64,000 nt of DNA, taken from positions 225,925,064 through 225,989,063 of the forward strand of contig CM077115.1 of the NCBI GenBank assembly GCA_039619475.1, read 5' to 3'. Made by a program: the position numbers and the translations under genes. The notes beneath the pieces were generated by a model, which was not told the DNA's origin, did no database searches, and was given only the letters and a program-made list of their open reading frames with translations. This document shows, in pieces, positions 12,129 through 23,341 of this stretch. The stretch is from Icerya purchasi. Taxonomy: Eukaryota > Arthropoda > Insecta > Hemiptera > Monophlebidae. Position 1 is the first letter of the stretch. Each line of letters opens with the position of its first letter.

Positions 12129-13040
12129 ATATCCTATCAAATACATAAATGTAAATATAGGAGCCAAGTTCAATATTAAAAATGTTCGTAGTTGTCGACT
12201 TCGCCGACGAAAGAATTGAGATCTAAATGGGTGCCAAGTTCTGTAGATAATCCTGAAATTTATTTATAAGAACATACAACAGTCTAAAATTAAAACACAA
12301 TTGCTTATTTTTTTACAACAATGTTTGCTATTTAAACATATAACTTCTTAAATTTGAACAGTCGAATTATTTACACAAAACAGATATTTAGGATAAATTC
12401 TAACGATTTGACTTAGCTAGTTTTCACATAATCTTATATTTGGCTAATCAACTTATCTTCTTTATGTTATACACAATTTTTTTTTTGGCTCGGCTTCAGT
12501 TAACTATCAAGCCATTTGGCCACTAACCAGTTGATATAGGAATAATTGCAACTAATGAAAGATACATAATAATTAATTAGGGAAAAGGTTACAGACAATC
12601 ATGGCCACAAATGCTTCAGCATAGTCCACGAATGTCTACATAAAATCATAGTGAAGGGGAAACTGTTAAAGTTGTTTTTATATTGTAAGGTCAACATATC
12701 TTACGTTTCTAAAAATTTGGTTTGCTGGTAAAACTAGCCAAGTCAAATCGTTAAAATTTATCCTAAATATCTGCTTTGTGCAAATAATTCGACTGTTCAA
12801 ATTTAAGATATTACATATTTTTAAATAGCAAAAAATTTTTCGTAGCAGAAAAAAACTAAGAAATTGTGTTTTAAATTTATTTTAGCATGTTGTATGTTCT
12901 TAGAAATAAATTTCAGGATTATTTACAGAACTTGGCACCCATTTAGATCTCAATTCTTTTGTCGGCGAAGTCAATAACTACGCATATTTTTAAAATTGAA
13001 CTTGGCTCCCATTTTTACATTTATGTTTTTGATAGGATAT
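12129..13040. mobile_element. 0.9-kb foldback DNA element with about 300-bp inverted repeats
   Basis: The left arm 12129-12426 is repeated in inverted orientation at 12731-13040 with high identity. Both arms begin ATATCCTATCAA at the outer edge and carry GGAGCCAAGTTCAA, TGAGATCTAAATGGGTGCCA and CGAATTATTTxCACAAAxCA in the same order. The unpaired centre (about 12427-12730) has no open frame of note. This is the form of a foldback or MITE-type DNA transposon with long terminal inverted repeats. I could not define a target-site duplication: the outer edge overlaps a GATAGGA...TCCTATC palindrome. No transposase is present, so it is non-autonomous. Confidence 0.87.
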
Positions 13041-13059
13041 CATTAATTTTTTTAAAGAA

Positions 13060-13060
<1 letters not shown>

Positions 13061-13094
<34 letters not shown>

Positions 13095-13330
13095 TTCAAA
13101 TTCAAATTCAAATCGTTTATTCTTCAAAATAGGCTTACAAGGTGAGCACTTTTTGAAAGTCAAGTTATCGAGTCCGTCTATCCCCTAACTTTAAAACTAC
13201 CGCCACTATTCGTTTCACGATATTTAACACAATGTACCACCACCGGTCAATTAATAAATTGTTTGTCCGCGGTAACACAGGAACTCGCTGATGCAGGATC
13301 CCGGATGGGTAAGCTCCCTGGCGGTGTTAC
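13061..13330 (-). mobile_element. Probable 3' tail of a CR1-like LINE, minus strand
   Basis: An (ATT)n run (13061-13092) is followed by ATTCAA repeats and then a segment resembling CR1-group 3' UTRs of insects. On the plus strand it reads roughly GGCTTACAAGGTGAGCAC, TGAAAGTCAAGTT, CTACCGCCACTATTCGTTT, then AGGAACTCGCTGATGCAGGA and GCTCCCTGGCGG. An (AAT)n tail on the minus strand fits LINE 3' ends. The resemblance is from memory of the family layout and the body of the element is absent. It lies directly against the preceding foldback element. Confidence 0.45.
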
Positions 13331-13406
13331 GATATTAATTCTATTACGATATTTTGGTTTATATTCCGGAGGACCAAATGATGTTTTACCGGTCAATTAA
13401 TAAATT
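13242..13406. repeat. Pair of 19-bp direct repeats
   Basis: The word ACCGGTCAATTAATAAATT occurs at 13242-13260 and exactly again at 13388-13406, 146 bp apart. It may mark a small duplication or insertion next to the CR1-like tail. Confidence 0.8.
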
Positions 13407-13750
13407 ATATATTAACTAAATACGATTGAATATATATGATATCAAATGGAAGTCTTAAAAGTCGACTGTTTCTAAAACAATTTTAAAAGGGGTAAAAACG
13501 AAATAATAGAAAAGCCGAGACGCCAAAAGTGTATATCGAAGCGACATAATCAACTGGACGAACGAATGCCACTATCGAAGATGAACAACACGTTAACGAG
13601 AGCGAGCGAGTAATTTTGTTTATACAACGAAACTGATTTCTGGTGTTTCTTAGAATTTCAGAACAACACATCTGGCTGATTAAAATAACATAGACTAACG
13701 AACGAAAATACGCAAGAAATAATAAAATCTAGGTTTTTGATCTATATGTG

Positions 13751-13950
13751 AGTGTGTCAGTCAGTGATAAAAATGACGATTTTCAGACGTTAATATTTCA
13801 ATAACCGTTCGAGTTGTATTTATGAAATTTGGGATTCTAGTTAATCTCAGGGGTTTTAATAAATAAGCCAAATTTCGTATGTTTATGTTTAATTAAATAT
13901 TAAGTTATTAAGGGGTTAAAAGTAGCTTCAAATGGTTCGTGTAAATATAT
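13751..13950 (+). repeat. Possible Polinton/Maverick terminus
   Basis: The segment starts AGTGTGTCAGTCAGTG, then runs into TTCAATAACCGTTCGAG and GAAATTTGGG. Polinton terminal inverted repeats commonly begin with AG and short AGTC/CAGT-type iterations, and a Polinton-like polymerase fossil lies 1.7 kb downstream. I did not find the matching inverted copy in the window, so the assignment rests on terminal sequence style and context only. Confidence 0.35.
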
Positions 13951-15280
13951 ATACACGGCTACTGCGTCGTCGCCAGTTCCTTCTTCGCTGCTTGAACTTG
14001 GCTTGACACGCTGACGCGTGTCTAGACACCACACCACCGTACCTGTTCGCTCAGCTAAAATGTCCATTTCGATCCTTTTTACAACCCCAACACCATCATA
14101 CTGTCATATTCTACATTAACTACAATCTCCTTCCTTGGTATATAATCAATGAACCAAAAAGTGTTCTAGCTTTCTTATACCTCCAGGTGCTTTCTCTACA
14201 GCCCCCATTACTATGGAGTTTTTGAACGCTAACTTTGATATAGTGTCTCACTAGTGTCACAACAATATTTGCATTAAAGCTTTCAATCCGCTTAGTCTCA
14301 CATTTGTCTCATGTAGTACAAGAAAACACTTTTTGCCCTTACACCAAAGCCTCTCAAATACTAACCTAGGTAGGAAGCCAAATGTTATGCAAGCATCACA
14401 GTAGTACAAGGAACTGCCAACATCAATACTACAGCCTTTGGAATACTAACTTATGTAGGAACACAAGTCTTTCACCACTTTCATAGCAGTACAAAGAACA
14501 AAGGAGGTACGAAATAATCGTAGAGATTTATTGTTAATAAGGTGCATTATTTAGGTTACTTCTGCTGGATAAAGGACTTAAGTAAGCCGGTGGTGCGCCA
14601 AGTAATGGCATATACACGTAGTCTACATGTATGCCGTCAGTGCTTGTGGCATCTTCAAGATCATGGCAAGTATCTGGCTTACATACAGAGTTTTTATTTG
14701 TAATGCCAGTATAGGATAATAAAACACTGAGATACTCGCAATATAAACAACAAGAATTTATATAATATGTGATATGTTCGGATTTTAAATGTTCTTTGCT
14801 AGTAAATGATAAGCTGCCGTATTTCATGGACGAGGATAGGTGAGATACTGTGTATAGTAAAGATAGAAATATTGATCATTTAGAAAGGTAAAAAGCAGGA
14901 AGAAAATGGTCGAAAATGTAAGCAACATTGCATCGAAGATGGTGTGGGTGATCTGATTCAAAATCACCCTTAAACAAGTTCCTGTGCTGTTCATATACAA
15001 CAGCATGAATCATTCAACTTTTGTTACTAATTGTACACAGATGTGAAGAACTGTACTTAATATCCCATTGAGACCTAAAACGTCCCTTCTTCTTCTTTAT
15101 AGTGCCATACTTAATTCCTGAGCGTCGGCGACTACCTATTCATACATCTCAGTTGTACAGATATAGGTAGTGTACTAGGCAGTTATTATATGCAACGCAG
15201 GTGTACACACGCAAGACTACATTTGGAACTGATTAGTAATCGTTTGATTTATTGATATACAAGTGCAGTCCCGTGAGTGT
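13951..15280. other. Unassigned stretch between possible Polinton end and polymerase fossil
   Basis: It contains two adjacent minus-strand open frames, 14534-14827 (97 codons, with VYMPLLGAPPAYLSP) and 14824-15006. They could be remains of one longer coding region, possibly another gene of the same large element, but I do not recognise the product. 14300-14510 has a degenerate tandem repeat listed separately. 15007-15280 shows nothing specific. Confidence 0.35.
14313..14500. repeat. Degenerate tandem repeat, period about 85-88 bp
   Basis: The word GTAGTACAAG recurs at 14313 and 14401 and as CAGTACAAAG at about 14486. AATACTAACCTAGGTAGGAA near 14357 recurs as AATACTAACTTATGTAGGAA near 14442. 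The spacing of 85-88 bp is consistent, giving about two and a half units. Confidence 0.65.
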
Positions 15281-15319
15281 CTGCTGTGTACTGACCTAGC
15301 GCGCATATGATGTTGTACG

Positions 15320-15430
15320 TGGTGGTTTGCCATTGCCTTCCACGTGATTATTAGCGATTATTTATTTATTTAATTTTTGTAATAAGTTCGTCGTCGTTCC
15401 GGATCGAACCCGTGACCGCCATAATATGGC
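15320..15430 (-). mobile_element. Possible tRNA-derived SINE fragment
   Basis: On the minus strand the segment reads GGCGGTCACGGGTTCGATCC, which contains an RNA polymerase III B-box (GGTTCGATCC). Further along is the complement of GGTTTGCCATTGCCTTCCAC, a string typical of insect SINE bodies. A clear A-box and a tail are not visible, so this may be only a fragment. Confidence 0.35.
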
Positions 15431-18010
15431 TAAAATATTTGGTGAGTGAATGGCGGAAGATATGAGAAAAATAAAAAAGCTTTACCGGAAAAACATGCTA
15501 TTGCAGTGGATGACAAAGGATCTGGAAAAATATGTGTCGCTAGCAGTGTCACATCTGTGAAAAGTCTCTAGGATGTGATAAAACCGCAGATCGTAACCAT
15601 TTGAGTGGGTATGGTGCTCATTTATTCATTAAAGATCCGGCATATGATGCGCAAGACATTGAGGTTATATTAAAAAGTGAAGAGCGCTGTATATTGTTTT
15701 CAAAGTGAGTATCAGAAAAAATGATGACACGATTTACTGATACATTTCGTTTTATGGCTAATAGTCGGGAGAATTTAACGGGCAATTTATCAGACGAGTT
15801 CTTTCAACATACAGTGAGTAACATTCTATCAGTGGATTCATTTTCTCTGTTGCGCCGAAAGGGTGTTTTCCTATATTCATATGAGTCTTTGCGGGGAAAA
15901 TTGAAAGGGAGAAGATTGCCGGAAAAAGAGAATTTCTGAAATTCATTAACAAAATCGGAGATTGGCGAACAAGAGCACTCGCAAGTTTTGAAAGTTTAGA
16001 ATACATCAAATATTCAAATGTTTGCTGAGTATTGTCTGTCTTAGAACGGATGGTATCTCTCTCATGTTTTTGAGAACTTCAGCAATGTTTGCTATAAAAT
16101 TTACAAATTCGATTCTACGTGGAGTTTTACTGCTCATTTCAAGAAATTCTAAAGGCAACTAAGATGCAATTAGAATTATTAACAGATTACGCCATGTTCC
16201 TTGAGGCTGGAATATTCGGTAGTATGTGTTAGTGTGTAAATCGTTATTTTAATACAGAAAATACATATGTGAATGGTTACAGTATAACGGTAAAGTTAGC
16301 AATAGTAATATATATATAGTAATGCTGATAGTGAGAGGAATCTTTTATAGCATATTTAGATGTAAATAACTTACATGGTTGGGCTATGAATGAACCGCTT
16401 TCTATGAGTGGTTTTAGATGGCATAGTTAGAACAAGGTATTCGAATTAAATATTGCGAGTGTGCCTGATGACAGTTCTATTGGTTATGTGCTCCAGGTAC
16501 TTGACACATAATAGTTTACCTGCTCCAGGGCTAAAACGACTGAAAAATGTGTTAGTTAATATATTGGAATATGAACAATACCGTATAATTCACTACAGAT
16601 ACAAACAAGCAATTGCATTAGAGTTAAAACTGTACTAAATGAATTAGGTCATTTTTTTTAATCAGTCGGTGTGGTTAAAACCTTGCATCGACTTGAACAC
16701 ACTCTACAGTGAAAACATGCCTCAAATGAAAAAACTACTGGAAACTGTTGGATAATTGTGTTTTTGGTAAAATGATGGAGGATGTTAGACGTAGAATTTA
16801 CTCTAGATAAAATGAAATTTATTCAGCAGGTTGGGAAAAGTAATTTTAAGGATGGAACAATATTTAGTGAGCGGCCATTGTGGCTGGGGTTCATTTAAAT
16901 CCAATAGTAATTATAGTTAATGGGCCAGGTTATATATGAGAATGGCTGTTTTAGATATGAGCAAATAAAAATGTTTGATTTTCGTTACAACATAATGTGT
17001 AAGATGTACAATGACATTAATCGCATTGACTGATCCAATTATTTATGAGTTGAAAACAATTAATTTATATGAAGTTATTTTCGGAAACAACTGTGTTTTT
17101 AAAAAGATATTTATTCGCTTAACGTTTCGACCAGCTTACACTGGCCATCATCAGAAGCAAACTGAAGTAACGAAAATTGCGATCGACAATAACAATGAAA
17201 TAGGAATCAAAAATCATGAAAAACCCAAATCAAAACAGAAAACCAACATCTAAACAGGAAAAACCGACAAATCGCATAACAACAGATATATAATAAAATA
17301 TAAAAACATATGAGAAAAAAAGGTAAAAAAAAATAAATATATATATATATAAACGGAACACAAAAAAAAACCACATCGGGCCACAGTTAGGGCAAGGGGG
17401 AAATAAAAACAAATAACAACTTATAAAAATAAAAACAAATATAGAAGCGGACACAAAGAGCGACAAAAAATCGAAAAAGAAGCGCTAACAGAGAACGCCA
17501 CAAAAAATAAAAAAAACATAAAAAAAACGAAAATCCCACAAGGGAAACGCAAAGAACAACAAACCGAACAAAACAAAAATATAAAATATTACAACAAAAA
17601 ACAGTTGAATTACCTGAACATGGACTGGAAACTACCTGAAAATTTCATTGTTATTGTCGATCGCAATTTTCGCTCCGTTCTTCAGTTGGCTTCTGATGAT
17701 GGCCAGTGTGAGCTGGTCGAAACGTTAAGCGAATAACTATATCTTTTTAAAAACACAGCTGTTCCCGAAAATTATTTATTATGAGTAATCACTGTGAAAG
17801 CTTTAAATATTTATTATATGAAGTTGTTAAATGCACAGTATTTCGATGTGAACGATTATCAAAAGAGGTTACTCTGAGGAAAGAAACTTGGGGTATTTAT
17901 AAGTTGAATGGAACTTCAAATTATCGTGTTTTGTCGGATAAGTTTAAAAATATATTCCATAAGTATTTTAAAGATAATTGAGAAATTAATGTAAGCGTGT
18001 AGTAGTACAA
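15430..18010 (+). pseudogene. Decayed protein-primed DNA polymerase B, Polinton/Maverick type, split by an insertion
   Basis: Family-B polymerases of this type copy linear transposon or virus-like genomes using a protein primer. Reading across frames, the order of landmarks is preserved. A CHICEKSL zinc-binding motif lies near 15551-15575, with the usual spacer after it deleted. HLSGYGAHLFIKD (about 15597-15640) corresponds to the Exo II NLSGYDAHLFIK block, with the catalytic Asp changed to Gly. RFTDTFRFMANS (15730) and KGVFLYSYES (15860) follow, then HVFENFSNVCYKIYKFD (16055-16120), QLELLTDYAMFL (16167) and AYLDVNNLHGWAMNEPLS (about 16350-16403, palm motif). NCVFGKMMEDVRRR (about 16754-16795) comes next, and a remnant of the DTDS motif (LTDPIIYE, about 17025-17050). 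A MITE-like element (17077-17772) then interrupts it. FDVNDYQKR and a degenerate FVGLRxKMYSI-like block (about 17840-17970) continue beyond. There are many stops and frameshifts and both the exonuclease and palm sites are damaged. This is a dead copy; I do not join its frames. Confidence 0.85.
17077..17772. mobile_element. 0.7-kb inverted-repeat element inserted in the polymerase fossil
   Basis: The arms 17077-17205 and about 17640-17772 are inverted copies. Each starts ATTTTCGGRAACARCTGTG and contains GTTTTTAAAAAGATAT, CGCTTAACGTTTCGACCAGC, CACTGGCCATCATCAGAAGC and GCGATCGACAATAACAATGA. The centre is A-rich with no coding potential beyond chance. Polymerase-like text lies on both sides, so the element inserted into the polymerase after that copy arrived. 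Each arm, read outward from the centre, contains CTGATGA, a pairable GGCCAG...CTGGTC and GAAAC, which resembles a hammerhead ribozyme core. No transposase or RT is present and no clear target duplication was found. It could be a MITE or a remnant of inverted Penelope-like termini. Confidence 0.83.
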
Positions 18011-18316
18011 TCTTCTATAACTGAGTAATATTAGATTAAAACATACGGAATATTAAGCGTACATTGTATACACTGGAAGAGACTAAAATAGTAGTGTTAA
18101 CTGGCAAAGATTGTAAAAAAAATTATATGTATACACATATATGAAGTAGCGTATGAAAATTCTATAACGAATTCCATGAAAATTTTGATATTGTTTTAGC
18201 TGAACTAAGAGCATGTATATCAGGTAAGAATTCATATATTGCGTGAAATAAGGCTTGGTATTAAAGTGGGTGTGATGCAATAATGTGCACATTATTATGT
18301 AATAGAGTTGCGTGAA

Positions 18317-19090
18317 CTACAATAAATTTGAATGCGCGCGGTTCCAAAATCCGTCTTTTCTAAATTTGTTTGTGACGATATAAGAAGTGTGACAACTCGG
18401 CATAGGTCGATAATTCGGTGTGGATCTTTTATTACTATAGCGGAAGATGTGTACACACGAATAGACAATTTGAATATGTTTGTACGCCGTTATTAACGCT
18501 AAATCATCGGCAAATGCATATATTTTACTATGCTGTAATTTTCTTTGTATTTCTTTTATACATATAATAAATAATAAATAGCAAGGCCGAGATATTACCT
18601 CCTTGAGGTGTACATCCATATCTAACTTTGATTTTTTTCCTTGTGAGTTCTTTATGTTCACAACTGTCTTTCTATCTCGTAAATAATTCATAAGCTAATT
18701 TAGCACATTATTTTTTATTCATATTTTATCTGGTTTATTTATTAGTTTATGATAATTTTCCGTACCGTGTGCACATGTTAGATCAATAAATGTCACATGT
18801 ACTACCTTATTTCCTGCCTCAATATTATTTTTGACTTCTGCAAAATCAAGCAATGCTTTTGAAACTCGTAGTGTGTATCAATTTTCTTTCTTTTTTTTTT
18901 TTTTTTTTCATTTTTGTTTTGAATAGAAAATTAAATAAACTAGGTACATATTTTTCAATAATTTTCATTATAACAGAATTTATTGTTAGTGGTCTGTAAT
19001 AACGGTAATCATCGTAGTCTACGCCTTTTTGGCTGGTTTGATTGATGATAACTTTAAGTTATTTGGAATTTTATTTTCTTTACTTGTCGC
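18317..19090 (-). pseudogene. Decayed LINE reverse transcriptase, minus strand
   Basis: Reading leftward from about 19080, legible text is YRYYRPLTINSVIMKIIEK (RT motif 2), then IDLTCAHGTENYHKLINK near 18780, matching the FIDLTKAFDTVNH block. NYLRDRKTVVNIKNS (near 18690) and AFADDLALITAY (about 18500) follow, the latter with the catalytic FADD preserved. Frameshifts, stops and a poly-A/T tract near 18890-18910 interrupt it. Neither endonuclease nor tail could be defined. The clade is uncertain among the common LINEs with a YLxxRKQxVxI block. Confidence 0.75.
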
Positions 19091-20847
19091 TTTTGCATTG
19101 CAACCTAGATCAGGAACACCACACGTATTTGAGTTTCGATCTGTGAAAATTAATCAGTTATTTTATGGAATGTTAGAAATCGTAAATCTGAAATAATTCT
19201 ATGGAGCGACTGAGAAGAAGACAGGAATATTTCAAAGTGTGCACAGGATACGAGTATGTGTTCAACAGTGATGTGTAGACTACAAGTTGAATATACTAAG
19301 ATGAATTAGTGATTGAATAGGCGACTGTGATTTTAGTGCGATCTCTAACGGGCACTAGTAGGTGTCCCAGGTACGTGTTGAACTTCACATTAATCGTAAT
19401 TTTGGGATACTACTGCCGCCCATTGGTTGTCTCATACTTTGACCGCTGATGGTTTCTTTTTTTTCAGACAGATTGCCTGTCAGCGTTGGCAGGTCCCCCC
19501 GGGTAGAGCTAAAGTCAAGCACCTTCCTTCGCTGTACTGGCATTAATACCGATATTGGCCGGTTACGAAGACGATTTGGATATTATTTAAAAATAAAGCG
19601 CGCAGCTTTATCGGTAAAACGTCGACGGGGTAACTATGAGATCGGGGAGAGGATAAATGTGGATTTGTTGTTTAAGTAAAGAGCGCGATCTCTGTATAAT
19701 TGTTAACGGTAATTTGTCAGCCTCGTGTAGAATGCTGCAAATTGACGTACATCACTTCACACGTACGACATATTATTTCACATCGGCCTCATTAAGCATT
19801 TTTAGTAAGCGTATTAATATCGCGTCATTTTGCATAATGTATTGTTTATGTGAATTTGAAAGTATTGATAATGCGGTAAATTTCCGGTCCGGTTCATGCG
19901 AATTTAACAGCCACACACGCACACACGCACACACACATTTAACATGGAATTTATTACTTTTAATATTTTCCGTTAGTTTATGTTAAAAAATGTTTAAATT
20001 TTTACATGTAAATTACCTATGAAATTAGATAACGATAAATTTCGAAGAAATGTTTCTAAGACTAGTCTACGGCCGACTGGTACGTGTTGACCTTTCGTGT
20101 TTTGGATAGCCATTTATATTTTAATTTTCGCTGATGTTAGTTTTTCAGATTGCGTACGGTCGAGTTATGTTTAACTGGTTTTGCGCTGGTTTTTTAATTT
20201 TTTCTTTGCCTCCCCTTTGCCGCATCGAGTTATTTTTGTCGGTAACGTAGAAAATTAAAATTATCGCTCGAAAGTGGTCAAACAAACTGCAGCAAAAACG
20301 GAATTTCGATGTAGCAGACATGCGAGGTTTTTTTTTTTTCTTTTCTTTTGGGAGACGATACTTCAGGTGGAGCTGTTGTTATCCGGTATTCGCAATTTCC
20401 ATCTGAATCTTCGATTTTTTTATTTCAAATGCAAAATTATCTGAAAACTTTACTTAAAAACTATATATAACAAGCACCTCTGAAAAGCATACCGAAAAAA
20501 CATCGTTCATTACTCTGAAACTACTGGCCTACTCCTGAAGCTGAATTAAAACTAAATTATTCCGAATTAAAAATAAATAAACGAAAAAGGAGTAAAATAA
20601 AATGCTATGATTATAACAGAAAAATCAACGTTAAAAAGAATACGTTTAGCTTAATAAAAATAGACATACGTATCAAGAAGGCGAGAAAAATTTATCGCTA
20701 TCTATGCCGCACGGTTGTTTTCTTTTTTCTCCGAGAAAAAATGTACCTACATATATATTCCGAATAAATAAATATCATTCTTTCGACAATTAGTAATTCC
20801 GCAATTAGTAACTATCTCCATCGTCACTTCTTATAATTAAGGACAGC

Positions 20848-20871
20848 GAGAGAGAGAGAGAGAGAGAGAGA
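20848..20871. repeat. (AG)n microsatellite
   Basis: A perfect GA dinucleotide run of about 24 bp in a region without other repeats. Confidence 0.93.
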
Positions 20872-22319
20872 AAATCATCGTAGGGCCGTAGTGTAGAGAG
20901 GCAATTCTGAAGTAGTCCCATCAAAATTGCTAGAAGCGGGAGGTGTGCTCCTTTAGAAGACAGGGTGCATAGCCGAGAAGAATGAAGTGAAGGCGAATTT
21001 AATCTGGATAGGGCAGAGCGGTTGCTGTGGTGGTCAAGCGAGATGCATATCTTTTAATCAACACTCGTTTAAAATAGATTAAAAGAGAATGCGAACGCAG
21101 GTCACAAGCGATGTCTCTCCTTTTGGCCGCTATCGCTGCCACAGGTAAAACTTTTATGGGGTGGCCTCTGCGGCTATTGGCCATTAATAGATTGAGAATT
21201 AGTCTGCGTCTGCGGCAGCTCGTTAGATGGGCGAGCAGCGCTTGTGTGTTTGCATATCGGTCGCCTGCTCGTATGAGCTAATCGCGCTTTTATCAATACT
21301 ATCATTATGGCGCAGTTCGATGCGGAAATGGTCGTTGGAAGAGGGACCAGGCTCACACAAAGCCGGGGCCGCTCTATCGGAGAAAACAGGTGTGGCTGCG
21401 GATTTATTTGCATGAGTTTTCCCGATGGCACTGATTGCGTGTACGGCCGGCAGTTTAGCCGATAATTACAACGATACTTAACTAGAATGCTGACGAGATG
21501 ACTACTAGACTTGTGTAGAGTCGCTGCTGCTCGTTCGTTTGGCCGCCCTAAGTCACTAGTTCGCTCTCTGCTACTTTGCTCAGAACTTCATTATATCCGA
21601 GCGAAAACTTTAACCAGTTTTCCGACAGCCGCCGATTCTAATAAGCCGTACGCACTGCGGCAGAAAACAAAAGTTCATCTTGGCCCGCGTCCGTCGCCCA
21701 TCCGAGCACATGAAGAACCCGGACAACGTGCTCGAACAGCTCGATTTGCCGCCCACATCCGCCGCGTACACACACGCTGTCACACGGACACGCTCGCAGT
21801 GGCCTACCTGTACAAATATTTATATTTGTCTTTGAGCAGGGCGAGCTACCGTGCGCACAACTGTCTGTCATATTTCCGAGCGGAGCGAATCGGACGAGCG
21901 GTCTTTGAACGGACCAGTTGCTGGGGCCACGGCCACGGCCACGGCCGGTTAATAATTGGATCGTCAAAATTAAAAAGCTAACTTTCCTTCGGCTGCCCGT
22001 ATTTACATCAGCTTTATTGAGATGTTTATCTGTCGGCCGGCTTATGTAAAAGTTATCTTTGTTTCTTTTTCTCTCCTCCCTCCGCTTCCATCGCATTGTT
22101 ATCATTACCGAAGTCGGACGCACAGTCCTCCGATGAATGACGAAGAAAACAAACATTAAAATTCCCCGGCTAATCGCGCCCGAATTTCTCATCTCGCATT
22201 TGAATATTTATGTAGACGATATGGAACTGACGTGCGATCGAATGGACGTCGTTCTGTGCGCATGTTCTATGTTTAATGTTTTTCCAAATGCGTGCTGTGT
22301 CTTCTCTCGCTTGATTTTA

Positions 22320-22320
22320 C

Positions 22321-22356
<36 letters not shown>
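22320..22356. repeat. (AAT)n microsatellite
   Basis: A perfect trinucleotide run of about 12 units. It might be a LINE tail, but no LINE body adjoins it visibly. Confidence 0.93.
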
Positions 22357-22357
<1 letters not shown>

Positions 22358-23050
22358 GTGAAGCGATTTTAGGGATTTGAAAATCATTGACCCGCGTCCG
22401 AGTGGCGGATTAACCAAATAAGATCAGTGGGGTGCATCCAGTAAACTGCCGGGGCGGTCAATTTTAACGAATCAACTAATATGTCCGGAAATTTCAAAAG
22501 CGCGAAAAACTAAGGCGACTGAATCTAATTACGATCTTTCTCCAGTCAGACAAAAATTCGCCTAAAAATAAAATTTCATCTTTCCAAGTAGCATTAAAAT
22601 ATGTGCCGACGGGAAAACAGGTGTACACTGTTACACAAATGCCGATCAGTTTCACATTTCAGATTTGGTCATTGACACTATATTAATAGTAGTTCAATCG
22701 TATTTTTCCACTTTCCGTGGAAATATCTACGAATATGGAGTGTTTTTAAATCTTTAACAGGAAGTACGTCACAAAAATCGATATACGCCTCTTCAACATT
22801 GTAAAGTATTTCGAACAACACTGAGTACTTTTTTTTTTTCTTCTAATCAACAACCAATCAATCATTGAAAACCCCTAGCAGTTTGTTTGTGCTCCATTCC
22901 GTTTTGTTTCCGGCTGTACTTTTTAGGTCCGACCATGTTTGGCATCCTATAATCTTTTATAATCTATTTTACGTACCTGTTCCTTGGTCCTCCTCTTCTT
23001 CTATTCCCTTCTATAATCAGTTTTAGTTTTTCATCGCGTCTCAATATATA

Positions 23051-23318
23051 TTAATTACAACGTAATTCTTAGGCTACCTCCCATTAGAAAAATGTCCCAA
23101 TTTTATGTAACGCAGAATGTCCCCAAAAAAATGCCACAATTTTATGTAACAAAAAAATGTTCTAATTTTATGTAATGAAAGTTAAATGTTAGGACAGGAT
23201 TTCTGTGATTATGTTATGTTTTTTTTGCGTCGATGCCGGTAAGAAATACGTTGTAAATTTTGATCATTTTATACAAAGTGTAGAAGAGAAAGAGACAGAA
23301 ATGTAAGTGTGAGGCCAA
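23051..23318 (+). mobile_element. Hairpin-family element, copy 2 (B-end to A-end, A-end eroded)
   Basis: It begins at the B-end (TTAATTACAACGTAATTCTT, then GGCTACCTCCCATT), passes through ATGTCCCAATTTTATGTAAC-type units and reaches the internal inverted copy of the module (AAGAAATACGTTGTAAATTT, 23239-23258). It ends with TACAAAGTGTAGAAGAGAAA. The expected CAAGGGGC hairpin is missing: sequence jumps from AGAAATGTAAG to GAGGCCAA. (TA)n adjoins both ends. Confidence 0.82.
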
Positions 23319-23341
23319 TATATATATATATATATTTATAT

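Larger units (their letters stand above)
19091..23050. other. Non-coding stretch with a GC-richer island at about 21.0-22.3 kb
   Basis: 19091-20990 is AT-rich, with a CA-rich tract at 19911-19937, a T-rich tract near 20330 and an (AG)n tract at 20848-20871. From about 21000 to 22280 GC content rises and overlapping open frames appear on both strands (21511-21981 plus; 21638-22192 minus). They run through each other without motifs, which is what low stop density in GC-rich DNA produces. A short GGCCAC tandem lies at about 21924-21950 and (AAT)n at 22320-22356. The island might hold a promoter or enhancer, but I see no decisive element. 22360-23050 is AT-rich and featureless to me. Confidence 0.45.

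Noticed and set aside
15380..15430. tRNA gene on the minus strand (B-box present)
   Set aside because: No A-box, acceptor stem or anticodon arm could be placed; a SINE fragment fits better.
21511..22192. Overlapping 156-codon plus and 184-codon minus open frames
   Set aside because: They share the same GC-rich DNA on opposite strands with no motif or signal in either.
22196..22260. YVDDM-like reverse transcriptase motif (NIYVDDMEL)
   Set aside because: No other RT block is readable in any frame nearby, so the tetrapeptide is taken as chance.
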